Assembly: GCA_958510825.1 (NCBI GenBank) | Contig: OY294049.1 | Location: 27,734,986 to 27,798,985 of the forward strand | DNA from: Brachypterus glaber | Taxonomy: Eukaryota; Arthropoda; Insecta; Coleoptera; Kateretidae | Reading direction: 5' to 3' | Length of the DNA: 64,000 nucleotides | Shown here: positions 1 through 9,668 of the stretch, piece after piece | Position numbering within the stretch: position 1 is the first letter of the stretch | Layout: every line of letters starts with the position of its first letter | Made by a program: the position numbers and the translations under genes | The notes under the pieces: model-generated | Seen by the model: the letters and a program-made list of their open reading frames with translations, nothing else | Told to the model about the DNA's origin: nothing | Databases searched by the model: none

Positions 1-575
1 ATATTAGCGTGGTAAAACATTACTAATTGAGACCTTGTCAGTATACGCTTTAAGGCTCGTACTTGATAGCAGGTTGTGTTAATTTGTTTGATTAGTTTAT
101 CGCATTGGGCGTTCCAAGCTAGGGTTTCATCTATTGTTACACCCAGAAAAGATACTTGTTCAACTCTTTCAATGTTTTTGTCATTAATTTCTAAGTTAAT
201 ATTATTTAGATTCCTCTTTTGATTGGTGTGAAATCTTAGGTATGTTGTTTTAGAAACATTTAAGTATAACGAGTTTGCATTAAACCATTGAGTTGATTTT
301 TGGCAGATTATTGGTAGATGATGGTTCCATTCATCCTCGGACTTAAACGATAGAAGGATAGAAGCATCAACTGCATACATGATAATTTTTTGTTTTATGA
401 AATGTGGGAGGTCGTTTATAAATAAGATAAAAAGGATGGGCCCCAGGATAGATCCCTGGGGCACACCCATGTCTACCTCCATTGGTTCAGAACGGTAATT
501 TTTTGTGTGATCTTTTGATTTGTGTCTCACCTGTACAATCTGCTTACGATTGTGCAGCCAATCATATGCCTTATT
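1..575 (-). pseudogene. Non-LTR retrotransposon reverse transcriptase fragment (Jockey/CR1-like), continues past the left edge
   Basis: Read on the minus strand, the window edge carries an open stretch of reverse transcriptase. It contains GVPQGSILGPILF followed by FINDLP (RT motif B region), then a YAVD box, then LNVSKTTYL and FLGVTIDETLAW further on. These are the palm and thumb motifs of Jockey/CR1-type LINE polymerases. The catalytic YADD box reads YAVD, so one metal-binding aspartate is lost and this copy should be inactive even though the frame is open. Reading starts near 575 without a proper N-terminus, so it is 5' truncated. Family and strand are secure; the clade is a guess from motif style. 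Confidence 0.8.
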
Positions 576-974
576 CTGATTTCAAATGCACTTAGTACAA
601 AACTTCACATTTATAAATAATAAAAATTAATATGGATGGTATCAGTTAAAAACTTGTTAATGAAGAATAATGCAGGCACATTCTCAGTCGCTTTCATAAA
701 AGTTATTTGGCTTTGTAAAGCCAAATAAGTATAAACATGATTAAAACAAAGCAAATTAAATCTCGCTGTATCTCAAACCTACTTTTGTGACAGATACAGC
801 TTTATTATTCCAACGCGACGATTGGCCCTCTTAGAACCAAGCCACAGAATCTATTAAATAACATGTTAACTCACTTAAGCAATCAACGCCCAGCCCAAAC
901 CCCTGGACCTAGAAACTTGAAATTTGGAACGTTTATTTCTTTTATGATGTAAACACCCACTAAAAAAAGGAAAG
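576..974. other. Non-coding AT-rich stretch
   Basis: No gene seen. The segment near 862..905 (AAGCAATCAACGCCCAGCCC and following bases) recurs almost exactly at 1857..1888, which ties this stretch to the tandem array on its right. Confidence 0.5.
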
Positions 975-2110
975 TCTTACGTGGTAAATTTTGTAAATAT
1001 AACCCTTTTTCGAAAATTGTGCGTATCTCAAAGACCTGTTAATCTAGAATCTCAACATTTGGCAAAAATATTTTTTATTGAAATCGAAAAGATACGTGTT
1101 TCAGGAATTTTCGATATTCGACCCCCAAGGTGGTAAAAATCGTGACATTTATGTCGTAAGTGGTAAATTATGTAAATATAGCCCTATTTTGAAAAGTGTG
1201 CGTATCTCAGACCTTTTAATCTAGAATCTCAATATTTGGCAAAAATATTCTTTATTAAAATCGAAAAGATACGTGTTTCAGGATTTTTCGATATTCGACC
1301 CCAAGGAGGTAAAAATAGTGATATTTAAGTGGTAAATTATGTAAATATTACCCTTTTTAAAAAGTATGCGTATCTCAAACACCTTTTAATCTAGAATCTC
1401 AATATATAACAAAATTATAAAAATATTAATTTATTATTTCATCAATCTATTTTCTAATCATCTTGGACTTTTATCACTCTGTACGATGATTAGAAAACAG
1501 ATTGATGAAATAATAAAAGATACGTGTTTCAGGAATTTTCGATACTCGACCCAAAATCGTGATATTTAAGTCGTAAGTGGTCAATTATGTAAATATTAAC
1601 ATTTTTTTGAAAAGTGTGCGTATCTCAGAGACCTCTTAATCTTAAATAACGATATTTGGCAAAAATATTTTTTATTAAACTCAAGATGATACGTGTTTCA
1701 GGATTTTTCTATATTCGACCCCTAAGGTGGTAAAAATCGCGATATTTGACGCAGGTTGTAAATTATTTAAATATTACCCCCAAGGTGGTAAAAATCGTGA
1801 TATTTAAGTCGTAAGTGGCCAATTATGTAAATATCTATTATATAAAATGCTCACTTCAGCAATCAACGCCCAGCCCAAACCCCTGGGTGGTAAATTATGT
1901 AAATTTGCCCTTTTTTAAAAGTATGCGTATCTCAAACACCTTTTAATCTAGAATCTCAATATTTGGCAAAAATATTCTTTATCGAAATTTAAAAGATACG
2001 AGTTTTAGGAATTTTCGATATTCGACCCCTGAGGTGGTCAAAATCGTGATATTTAAGTCGTAATTACGACACTTAAGTGCCCAATTATGTAAATATCTAT
2101 TGTATATTTC
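975..2110. repeat. Degenerate tandem array, unit about 170 to 190 bases, roughly six copies
   Basis: Each unit repeats the order GTGGTAAATTATGTAAATA, GTGCGTATCTCA, AATCTAGAATCTCAA, TTTGGCAAAAATATT, GATACGTGTTTCAGG and TTTTCGATATTCGACCCC. Copies begin near 980, 1158, 1327, 1573, 1750 and 1883, with indels between them. No coding potential is seen. It could be a short satellite or the internal repeats of a non-autonomous transposon. Confidence 0.85.
1431..1516. repeat. Hairpin: 32-base inverted repeat with 22-base spacer
   Basis: Arms 1431..1462 and 1485..1516 are reverse complements with one mismatch. The hairpin sits inside one tandem unit and interrupts it, so it is either a small fold-back insertion or an inversion duplication. 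Confidence 0.85.
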
Positions 2111-3305
2111 TAGCTTTTCTGGAAGTGCATTAAAAAAAAAAAAACCTAATTTGGGGGGTTTAGGGGGCTGGGGGTAATTTTTTATAATTTTTTTGGGGTA
2201 TATGCGGAATCCCATATATTTATGCCAAATTTCTGGCTTGCCTGGAAATACATTTAAAAAATATGCCCTAAATAGGAAATTTTAGGGGGCTTTGTATTTA
2301 ACAGCTAAAGTAATTTTCGTGCCTTTTTTTCCCGTTTGGCCACATAGTTTTTAAAATATTAAAACAGTACTTTAAATTTCAAAAAAATGCAAGTTCTGGC
2401 GCCGCATGCAATTTTTTTACAAATTTTACGCTTGAAGTTTTACAAGCTTGAATTTAAATAAACGTAAATTAGCCCTATCGCCGCAGGCGAAAATTTTTAC
2501 GAATTTGAGGGTCTATGGTCCACTTGAAAAAAGCTCTGCATATTTGCTCGTTGTGACGCCTTTCTTTTGGGGGAGTAAACATAAATAAATTGTTTATTGT
2601 AAAATTCCGACGTCGGGCCCCCGTCATGCCCGGGCCCCGGGTAATCTGTACGCCCCTGAATCCGGCCGTTTCTCGCTATAAAAATGTGTTTAAAATTATG
2701 CTGAAGCTAACATATCACTGAATAAGCGTGAAAAACTATAAGCGTTCAAAGATTCCTTTCCCCTATACCTAACTTTGAACAGATATTTCTTTTATTTATA
2801 AGATGTAGATATTAAGTGGCCATGCCTGGACCATAGCTAAGGGCATATCCATAAGCCAATCACGGAATCGCATTCTTATGTTTTATGTTCTTATGGAAGC
2901 TTCTGGATAGGCCTTAAAGTTGCCTTATACATAAAAAAACAGTTAAGTAGGATTACGGCAATATTAATATTTATTTAAATATTTTGAAAAAAAAACGTTC
3001 AAAGTAATAACTTTTAATTAAAATAATTTTAATGAATAAAATTACTAGGAAAGAACCATAGTGGTCCTTTCCTAGTAATAGTGGAAAGTCCGTGTACAAA
3101 TTTTCAGAAATCTTACCGAAAAAATTATAGATTTTTATGTCGAAAAGTCATAAAAAAATCTCGTAAAACTATTTTAGAACATGTATCAACAAATATATTT
3201 TTTTAAATTTAAACAGAAGAGAAAATTATTTTAAATGTATTTAAAATAATAACAAATAAATAAGAAAATTTCATAAATAATATTAATTACAAAACAATAC
3301 TGAAT
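2111..3305. other. Intergenic AT-rich DNA with a short hairpin
   Basis: No gene is supported. A hairpin with 17-base arms (ATTACTAGGAAAGAACC and its near complement, one mismatch) lies at about 3041..3079. G-rich strings near 2150..2290 (TTTAGGGGGCT) resemble the units at 44080..44430. Confidence 0.5.
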
Positions 3306-5312
3306 TTATTTTAGTAACAAAGAATCATTGTACTTTTCAATGGCGGTATTTCTAATGATTTCTTCAAATCTTGTCAAATTTTCATTAATCTTGGTCGAAT
3401 TCAACCAATCATCAGCCAACCTATGTCGAACTTTGAAATAAATTCTTGTCAAAACTTTTAGATTTTCAGTCTTCCATCTCTTGCCCAAATATTTAACCTG
3501 CATCTTGATCAACTTTAGAACATAAAGCTCTGTATGTACATTTCTTATGCATAACATATTTACTAAAGTTTCAACAAAATTTGATAAAACCATGGTAGCT
3601 ATTCTACTTTCCTTATCTTTAGTGACTTTATTTAATATTCTCAAAAAATTAATAAAAGTAAACGTATTTCTCCATGAAAAATTAACAGATTTATCTCCAA
3701 AGATCAGTGCAGTTTTTGAAATATCAATTTTCTCCACTAGCATATTTGGATATTCTAAAATATTTATGGAATTTTTAGAATTGGTGAATCCTGTTACATT
3801 TTTATTAAAAAATGTCATAACATATGGAATAAAATTCTCAAAAGTTAAGTACTGTGCAATACATTCAAATTGATACTCATTGTTGATTTTATAATACTTT
3901 AAAAGTAATAAACATATGGCTGAAACTGATTTCATAATAATTTCTTTATGCCTGGTAAGATCAATGCCCATTATTAATGCATAATTTGGATCAATCTTGC
4001 TGCAATCTAAGTTTAAAACCAGAACTTCTTTGACGAGGTTTAAATTACCAGGATTGTGCATGTCTTTATCGCAACTACTCCAAAAAATCTTCATTAAAGC
4101 ATTTAGATATTCCCTTAAGTTAGGCAACAGGTTTTCATATAAACTATCAGCTTTTCTGTCACTATCAAAATCTTTATTCACTCTGTTGTATTCAGCTAAT
4201 GAACAATAAACATTTTTGTTCATCATATCCACGCTTTTTTGTACCGAATCTGGCAATCCAGCAAGTGTAGTGAAATCATCATAAAAAATGTACCCAACAT
4301 GATTAAGTCTTGCTTTGGTTAAGTAGCTTTTAATGCCCAAGTTAGATACTTTGGGAGCCCAAGGAATTTTGACAAGTCGTTTAGGTTTCTTTTTCTTTTG
4401 AAATTCTTTGTACCTTTGGTCTAAGCTCAAATAATCTGGCATCGCATATTTAAGGGACATTTGATATGAGTTTAAGATATCTATAGTATTAGTAAACACA
4501 GGTAAACCAGCTTGTTTACGTTTAGATAGTTTGAGTGTTTTAATACTGGTTTTTCCATTAACAGTTACTAGAAGTATTTTCCATAAAAATAATAGTATTT
4601 TTTTAATTGGAATTGCATTGTTAGCTGAACTTTCCTTATATTCTACTATCATATCAAATAATAGTAAAATTAAACTGTTTTCCAAAGAACTAATATAATC
4701 ATAAAATACCTCAACTACTTTTGCATATTCGGAATGTTCATTTTCATTTTCCAGTCTCATAAATTCAGTTATTGTATACAGAATAGGTAAAATTATAGCC
4801 ATATTAGAAATATTACAGTCTAGTTTATTATTAACTGGTTCAAATTTTGTATATTCATGTTCTTGTTTTAAGAGTTCTAAGCAATCTTGAAAAATGTCTA
4901 GTTGAAAGAGTAAAAAGCAATTTTTTCTTGAAGATTCAAATTGTCTCACTGATGAATCTAATTCCTCCCAACAACCTTGGCAAATGTACAATAAAGCTCT
5001 TATACTTGATGTTTTTAATGCTATATCTTTAATTTCAAAATAATTGACTATATTCAATATTAATGATTTCTTATCTTCATCAGAAAAATCACTCCAACAG
5101 TTTTGCCTTCCAAAATGATGCTGTACTAACTTCTTATATGCTTCTAGATTAAGTAAAAAGTCTGAATTTTCGGAATATGAATAAAATTCAGCAAATTCCT
5201 TTTTAATTTCATCTGAATCATGATAAATAAATGTCACCTTATCTGACTGGTTTAACTGCTTTGATATTAAGTCTTTAAGTTTCCAAACATTGCCACTTTG
5301 CACTGATTCCAT
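3306..5312 (-). CDS. Intronless STRIP1/2 (FAM40, striatin-interacting protein) paralogue, 668 aa
   Basis: STRIP proteins are scaffold subunits of the STRIPAK phosphatase-kinase complex. The match runs nearly end to end. EFAEFYSYSENSDFLLN (about residues 39 to 55) fits the conserved N-terminal SELYSYTE block. PWAPKV (about 317), GLP, SLAEYN, YENLLPNLREY, DLTRHKEIIMKSVSAICLLLLK, YQFECIAQYL, FFNKN, NSINILEYP, INFLRILNK, LYVLKLIKMQVKYLGKRW and KVRHRLADDW follow in family order. Ordinary STRIP proteins are about 800 or more residues. This one lacks the basic/proline-rich leader, most of the acidic linker before PWAPKV, and the C-terminal stretch after the DDW block. The single 2-kb exon, unlike the multi-exon STRIP genes of animals, suggests a retrocopy. 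A fully open frame despite strong divergence suggests constraint. The start codon is the only upstream Met before the conserved block. Confidence 0.9.
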   Translation of the reverse strand: MESVQSGNVWKLKDLISKQLNQSDKVTFIYHDSDEIKKEFAEFYSYSENSDFLLNLEAYKKLVQHHFGRQNCWSDFSDEDKKSLILNIVNYFEIKDIALKTSSIRALLYICQGCWEELDSSVRQFESSRKNCFLLFQLDIFQDCLELLKQEHEYTKFEPVNNKLDCNISNMAIILPILYTITEFMRLENENEHSEYAKVVEVFYDYISSLENSLILLLFDMIVEYKESSANNAIPIKKILLFLWKILLVTVNGKTSIKTLKLSKRKQAGLPVFTNTIDILNSYQMSLKYAMPDYLSLDQRYKEFQKKKKPKRLVKIPWAPKVSNLGIKSYLTKARLNHVGYIFYDDFTTLAGLPDSVQKSVDMMNKNVYCSLAEYNRVNKDFDSDRKADSLYENLLPNLREYLNALMKIFWSSCDKDMHNPGNLNLVKEVLVLNLDCSKIDPNYALIMGIDLTRHKEIIMKSVSAICLLLLKYYKINNEYQFECIAQYLTFENFIPYVMTFFNKNVTGFTNSKNSINILEYPNMLVEKIDISKTALIFGDKSVNFSWRNTFTFINFLRILNKVTKDKESRIATMVLSNFVETLVNMLCIRNVHTELYVLKLIKMQVKYLGKRWKTENLKVLTRIYFKVRHRLADDWLNSTKINENLTRFEEIIRNTAIEKYNDSLLLK

Positions 5313-5554
5313 AATGAATGGTCGTAAACAATTTAAAAGGTTACTTTTTTACATAATTATGAAAAAAAACTTTAATTGAATTTCAAGTCTTGTATAAAGT
5401 ACATATTACGAAAAACGCCATTTTTGATTGGATGCATTAGATCACGTGAACTCATAGTGTATTCTAATTGGCCGAAAATAAAGAAACGTCATCAGTCAAT
5501 GTTAATGTTTTTATATGAGATGTATGTTAACATTCAAGAAATTAAAGCCCTTAC

Positions 5555-5972
5555 CTTTGTTCTTCATTGATATCTCGTAATCTTCTACCGCTTAAGTCCC
5601 TGCATGCTTCTCTATTTGTTGTTTTTTCAATTTGTGCACCAATAGCTCTAAGCATGGAACCAAACCCCCCTTTTCCTCCCAAAATTCTTGGTACAATGTG
5701 AATAGTTCCATTTTCAGCACTTTCATTTACAAGTTTTCCGTTTTGTAACAAGTAATAATCCTCGTGAAATAAGCCCTAAAAATAAGGTTATCTTTGATTT
5801 CCCATTCATTAAATTAATTCATTGTATCTCTAGTATCCCTTATTTGACTTGACTAGTTAACGATTTGAAAATATTTACTTACCAGTCTTTGTTTAATTTC
5901 ATCTTTTATATTTGAATATGGCCCTAATATACACTTAAATTGTTCCTTTTCGTAAAAATGCACAGAAATCAT
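5555..5972 (-). CDS. SDE2: SDE2 homologue, first two exons only (partial gene)
   Basis: Exon 1 (5883..5972) encodes 30 residues beginning [10 protein letters not shown] and ends at CTG|GTAAGT. Exon 2 (5555..5775) begins after TTATTTTTAG and ends CAAAG|GTAAGG. Joined in phase they give a ubiquitin-like fold region followed by [12 protein letters not shown] and [20 protein letters not shown]. This is the hallmark of SDE2, a spliceosome and replication-stress factor whose ubiquitin-like part is cleaved after the double glycine. The intron is about 107 bases. No further SDE2 exon (the charged coiled-coil part) is recognisable below 5555. Instead an intronless STRIP-like gene starts 243 bases downstream on the same strand. 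Either intron 2 is long and holds that gene, or the SDE2 3' part has been lost or lies outside the window. Confidence 0.88.
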
Positions 5973-7607
5973 ACTAAACATCAAAGAAAATATATATAAC
6001 AGAACCACAGAACACCCAGAACTTTAGCTTCTGTGTTAAACGTAGGCAACACAGATTACAAAAAGGTTGCTGGCGCGATCTAGCACGTAAATTACGGACT
6101 ATTGTCGGTATAGTCGGTTTCTGTAAAAACACCTAGTGACATCTAGCGGAAATTTTAAGTAATAGAGAAGGCGCCAATTTCAAATTCTTAATAAAATTGT
6201 CCTTCAACGTGTTTTAATTATTACTTGGAATTCGATAAAAATCTCCATTCAAAGTAATAATAGAATAAAATAAAAATTCAAAAAAAATAAAACAATTTAT
6301 TTTATTTAAAAAAAAGTACATACAAGAATAATTCTTAATTAATAATTAATAATTTTTTATCAAATCAATAAAAATATTTTACTGCACGAAAGCCGAAAGT
6401 TTTTTTTATCACCCTCAGCTTTTAAAATAATTATTATATTATTATTATACACCGTTTTATGAGAGAATATATTCTCGTATACGAATCGCACGTCACAGTG
6501 CGTAAACTAAATAGCTCTCTGTATGGATATTGGCAGGGGCGTATTTATTTCATTTTAAGGGGGGAGGGGCATCCATAAGGAAAAAAATAGCTCATTTACC
6601 AAAAATATAATTTTGAAGGTATTTCTATGCTAATATATCTCGGTGGGGGGGGGGGGAATGGACTTTTTTTATTATTATTAAAACCTAGTGCCTGTAACAT
6701 TCCCAACTAACAATTTAAGTTCTATTAAGGTTCCCGAAACCTAAAAAGAGTATCTTCATAACACCTTTAGACTAAAGGCTTTAGTAACCGGCTCATGGTG
6801 ACGGAAACCTTTACAATACCCTTATATGAGTCATATATATATATGACCTTGATAACACTAATTTGGAGAATTTTAACACCTAAGGTAACTGGGTTACTTT
6901 TATTATAAGAGTATGTATAAAAGTTATATATCACTTTTATAAAAAAAATATTACCAGTATATAAATTTAGGTATTTTTTACTCTTATAACACCTTTATAG
7001 AACTTAACAAAATGCATGTTGGGTTAAATTTTGATAAAAAGAAGGTTTTAAATATGGGGCAGGGTAAAGTTATGTTAATCCGCACTGAAGGCTGAAGTTC
7101 CATGAGATATCGGACTAGCTCTATCACCTGTAAAAAATAATGGGGTGCAAAATAATCTTATAGGCAAAATGTTATTTGAGGCTATCGATCCATAAATCCA
7201 TGCGTCTGTATAATTATTAAAATTAATTATATTAAAAAGAAACCTATCTGTTAAAAATTACAAAAAATAACGCTAGCGACATCTAGCACGTAAATTGCGA
7301 TGCTATGGCGGCCATTTTTAACTGAGTGCAAGGTCACCTACTTAAACAAGCGCCTAAATGCAGCTCTCCGTGCCGGATTTTGTTTTGGTTTTTTGTTGTT
7401 TGGTGAAGCTACGTATTCGCGTGAACCAAAAAGTGAACCTAATTCATAGTCTACTATGATTAAAGCAAATTAAATGCAATCCGCAATGCATATGTGAAGT
7501 TAGCTGGATTGGTAAAAACTAAGTTAAAAAATCCCTAAATCCAGATTTTTTTTGACAGTATGTTATGAAGTGTCAAATAGAATGTGATTATTTTGAATTT
7601 TCCGTTG
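5973..7607. other. Intergenic region with low-complexity and decayed repeats
   Basis: No gene seen. The segment CATCTAGCACGTAAATT-like recurs near 6078 and 7276. A G-tract with poly-G near 6642 and a stretch near 6460..6530 that resembles one arm of the inverted repeat at 61914..62141 (GTAAACTAAATAGCTCTCTGTA) are present. The SDE2 promoter should lie just right of 5972. Confidence 0.5.
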
Positions 7608-7686
7608 GGGGGGCGACCCCTCCCAGGAAAATCTCACCAAGAAGAGCGCTAATCTCACAGAAGCCACCAAAGTAACCCTAGATTGG

Positions 7687-9477
7687 ATGAGAAGTCAGAA
7701 AAAAGTCCCGCCAAAAAATGTCATAAAAACATATGAGGAAGTGTGCAGTAGATTATCAAGTGCAAAAAAAACGATAAACCCATCTCAAAAATTGATTTCA
7801 ACCCTAGAAGCTTTAAAAAAAGAGTTAACCTCCACAATGAATAAAGACCCAGAGTTAAAAAAGCATATAAAAATGCCAAGAAAAGTAAAAACAGAAAGGG
7901 AGAAAAAAATAGAAACAAAACCTAAAGAGGACACATTAAAGAAAACCTTAGAAACTAATACTGAAGAAGAAATAGTAATGGAGACTTCCGAGAATTCAGT
8001 AGAGGAAGATTTATCAATCTATAACAACTCTCAACTGAGTGACATAATAGGATGTACTCAGGAACCCGAGCAGGTACCAGAAGAAAATCAAGCAAAGAAG
8101 AACACAGGAGAAAAACCAGAACAGACAAAGGACATACAAAAAACAGAACCCGTAATAGACCAATTAACCGAACTTCAAACAAGAAAAATAGAGAAGCCAG
8201 TAATAAGATATAGTGATACAGATAAAAAACCATATACAATTATCCTAGAAGGAAAAGAGAAAGATGCAAACATGCACCCCATGCAGATCGCAAAAATTCT
8301 AAAACAGAAACTACAAATAAACAGCACATACACACTATCCAGAAAAGGCAATAAAAAAGTGGGAATCACTTTTGAAGAATATACACAAGCAAACAAATTA
8401 TTAGAAAACCAAGAACTAATAAACCAAGGACTGTCAGCCTTTATCCCATTCAGTATGGTGACATGCAAGGGGGTTATCAGAGGATACCCCCTGCAAACCA
8501 ACTTAGAGGACCTAAAAAATCCAGAGGAATGCTTCTCGAAATACGAAATTATAGAAGTTAGAAGACTTAAAAGAAAAACAGTAGACCAACAGAAAAATAT
8601 CACATATATAGATTCTACATCAGTAATTATTACATTTAAAGGTAAAATACTACCAACAGAAATCTTATACAACAATTATCCAGTACCCATTTCAAGATAC
8701 ATAAGCCCAGTGGTACAGTGTCATTCATGCTTGGGATATGGACACATACAAAAGAATTGCAGACGGAAACCAAGATGTAAAGCATGTGGGAGTGAAGGAC
8801 ACGAACACAACAATTGCCAAAGAAATAAGTCATGTTTTTTCTGTAAGGGGGATCACATGGCCACATATAAAGGATGTTCAGAATTTGAACGACAAAAAAG
8901 GATCAATGAATATATGGCAGAGAAAAATTGTTCATTCTACGAAGCAAGTGAAATATACCCAAGTAAAAAAAGGATGGGGCAAAATATTGCATCAGAGGAG
9001 GCATACCCAAACTTGCCTAAAAGTCAGAGATATGTACCAAGAGAGGACCCTTACCTAACAAACACAAGAAATTACAGCCAAGCACTAAACAGACAAACAC
9101 AATCAATCAATCAACCACAAATAAATTACGGAACACAGGTCTACAAAAAGAAAAGAAGGCGCAGTCCCTCTCCCCCAGGGTACAATAGAGAATTACATAT
9201 GGAGCAGCTATACTCTACCTCACCCCGCCTAGGAGGTGCCAACTCACAACCTCAGGTAAATGCACCCTACTTTTCTAGGTCGCAACAGGCTGGGCCATCT
9301 AGCAGTAAAGACACCTTGTTTTCAGACAGAAAATGCAAACTATTAGAAGAGGTTCTAACTTCAGATTTGAACCTTGCGGACGTCTCTCTCACTAAAATGC
9401 TTTCAGAAGTAACATCTTTCATTCGGTCGATCTATGATAGGGGCAACCCAATCACGGAATCGTCTGGAGAAGATTAA
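7687..9477 (+). CDS. LINE ORF1, gag-like nucleic-acid-binding protein with three zinc knuckles, 596 aa
   Basis: The N-terminal half is lysine- and glutamate-rich and looks disordered. A folded region (about residues 185 to 340) precedes three CCHC-type knuckles at about 345 to 397: CHSCLGYGHIQKNC, CKACGSEGHEHNNC and CFFCKGDHMATYKGC. The last has atypical spacing, as is common in insect LINE gags. A basic KKKRRR patch near residue 490 could be a nuclear-localisation signal. In this class the protein packages element RNA and brings it to target DNA. The frame is completely open, so this copy could still be translated. The start is the first Met, 79 bases into the element. Confidence 0.92.
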   Translation: MRSQKKVPPKNVIKTYEEVCSRLSSAKKTINPSQKLISTLEALKKELTSTMNKDPELKKHIKMPRKVKTEREKKIETKPKEDTLKKTLETNTEEEIVMETSENSVEEDLSIYNNSQLSDIIGCTQEPEQVPEENQAKKNTGEKPEQTKDIQKTEPVIDQLTELQTRKIEKPVIRYSDTDKKPYTIILEGKEKDANMHPMQIAKILKQKLQINSTYTLSRKGNKKVGITFEEYTQANKLLENQELINQGLSAFIPFSMVTCKGVIRGYPLQTNLEDLKNPEECFSKYEIIEVRRLKRKTVDQQKNITYIDSTSVIITFKGKILPTEILYNNYPVPISRYISPVVQCHSCLGYGHIQKNCRRKPRCKACGSEGHEHNNCQRNKSCFFCKGDHMATYKGCSEFERQKRINEYMAEKNCSFYEASEIYPSKKRMGQNIASEEAYPNLPKSQRYVPREDPYLTNTRNYSQALNRQTQSINQPQINYGTQVYKKKRRRSPSPPGYNRELHMEQLYSTSPRLGGANSQPQVNAPYFSRSQQAGPSSSKDTLFSDRKCKLLEEVLTSDLNLADVSLTKMLSEVTSFIRSIYDRGNPITESSGED

Positions 9478-9668
9478 AACTTTTACCTAACTGTTTATTA
9501 TTATTATTATAGATATGCACGTATTTTCTTTTCCCGTTGTTTTTTGCTTTTATATAATATTGAGATCTGTCCCTATTTCAAACTATTGTATATATGTGTG
9601 GGTATATATATATGTATATATATACATGTGTATATATATTTTTTTTGTTTATACTTTTTCTTTTTTAA

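Noticed and set aside
3547..4209. Plus-strand frames opposite the STRIP-like gene
   Set aside because: They are antisense shadows of the conserved minus-strand coding sequence.
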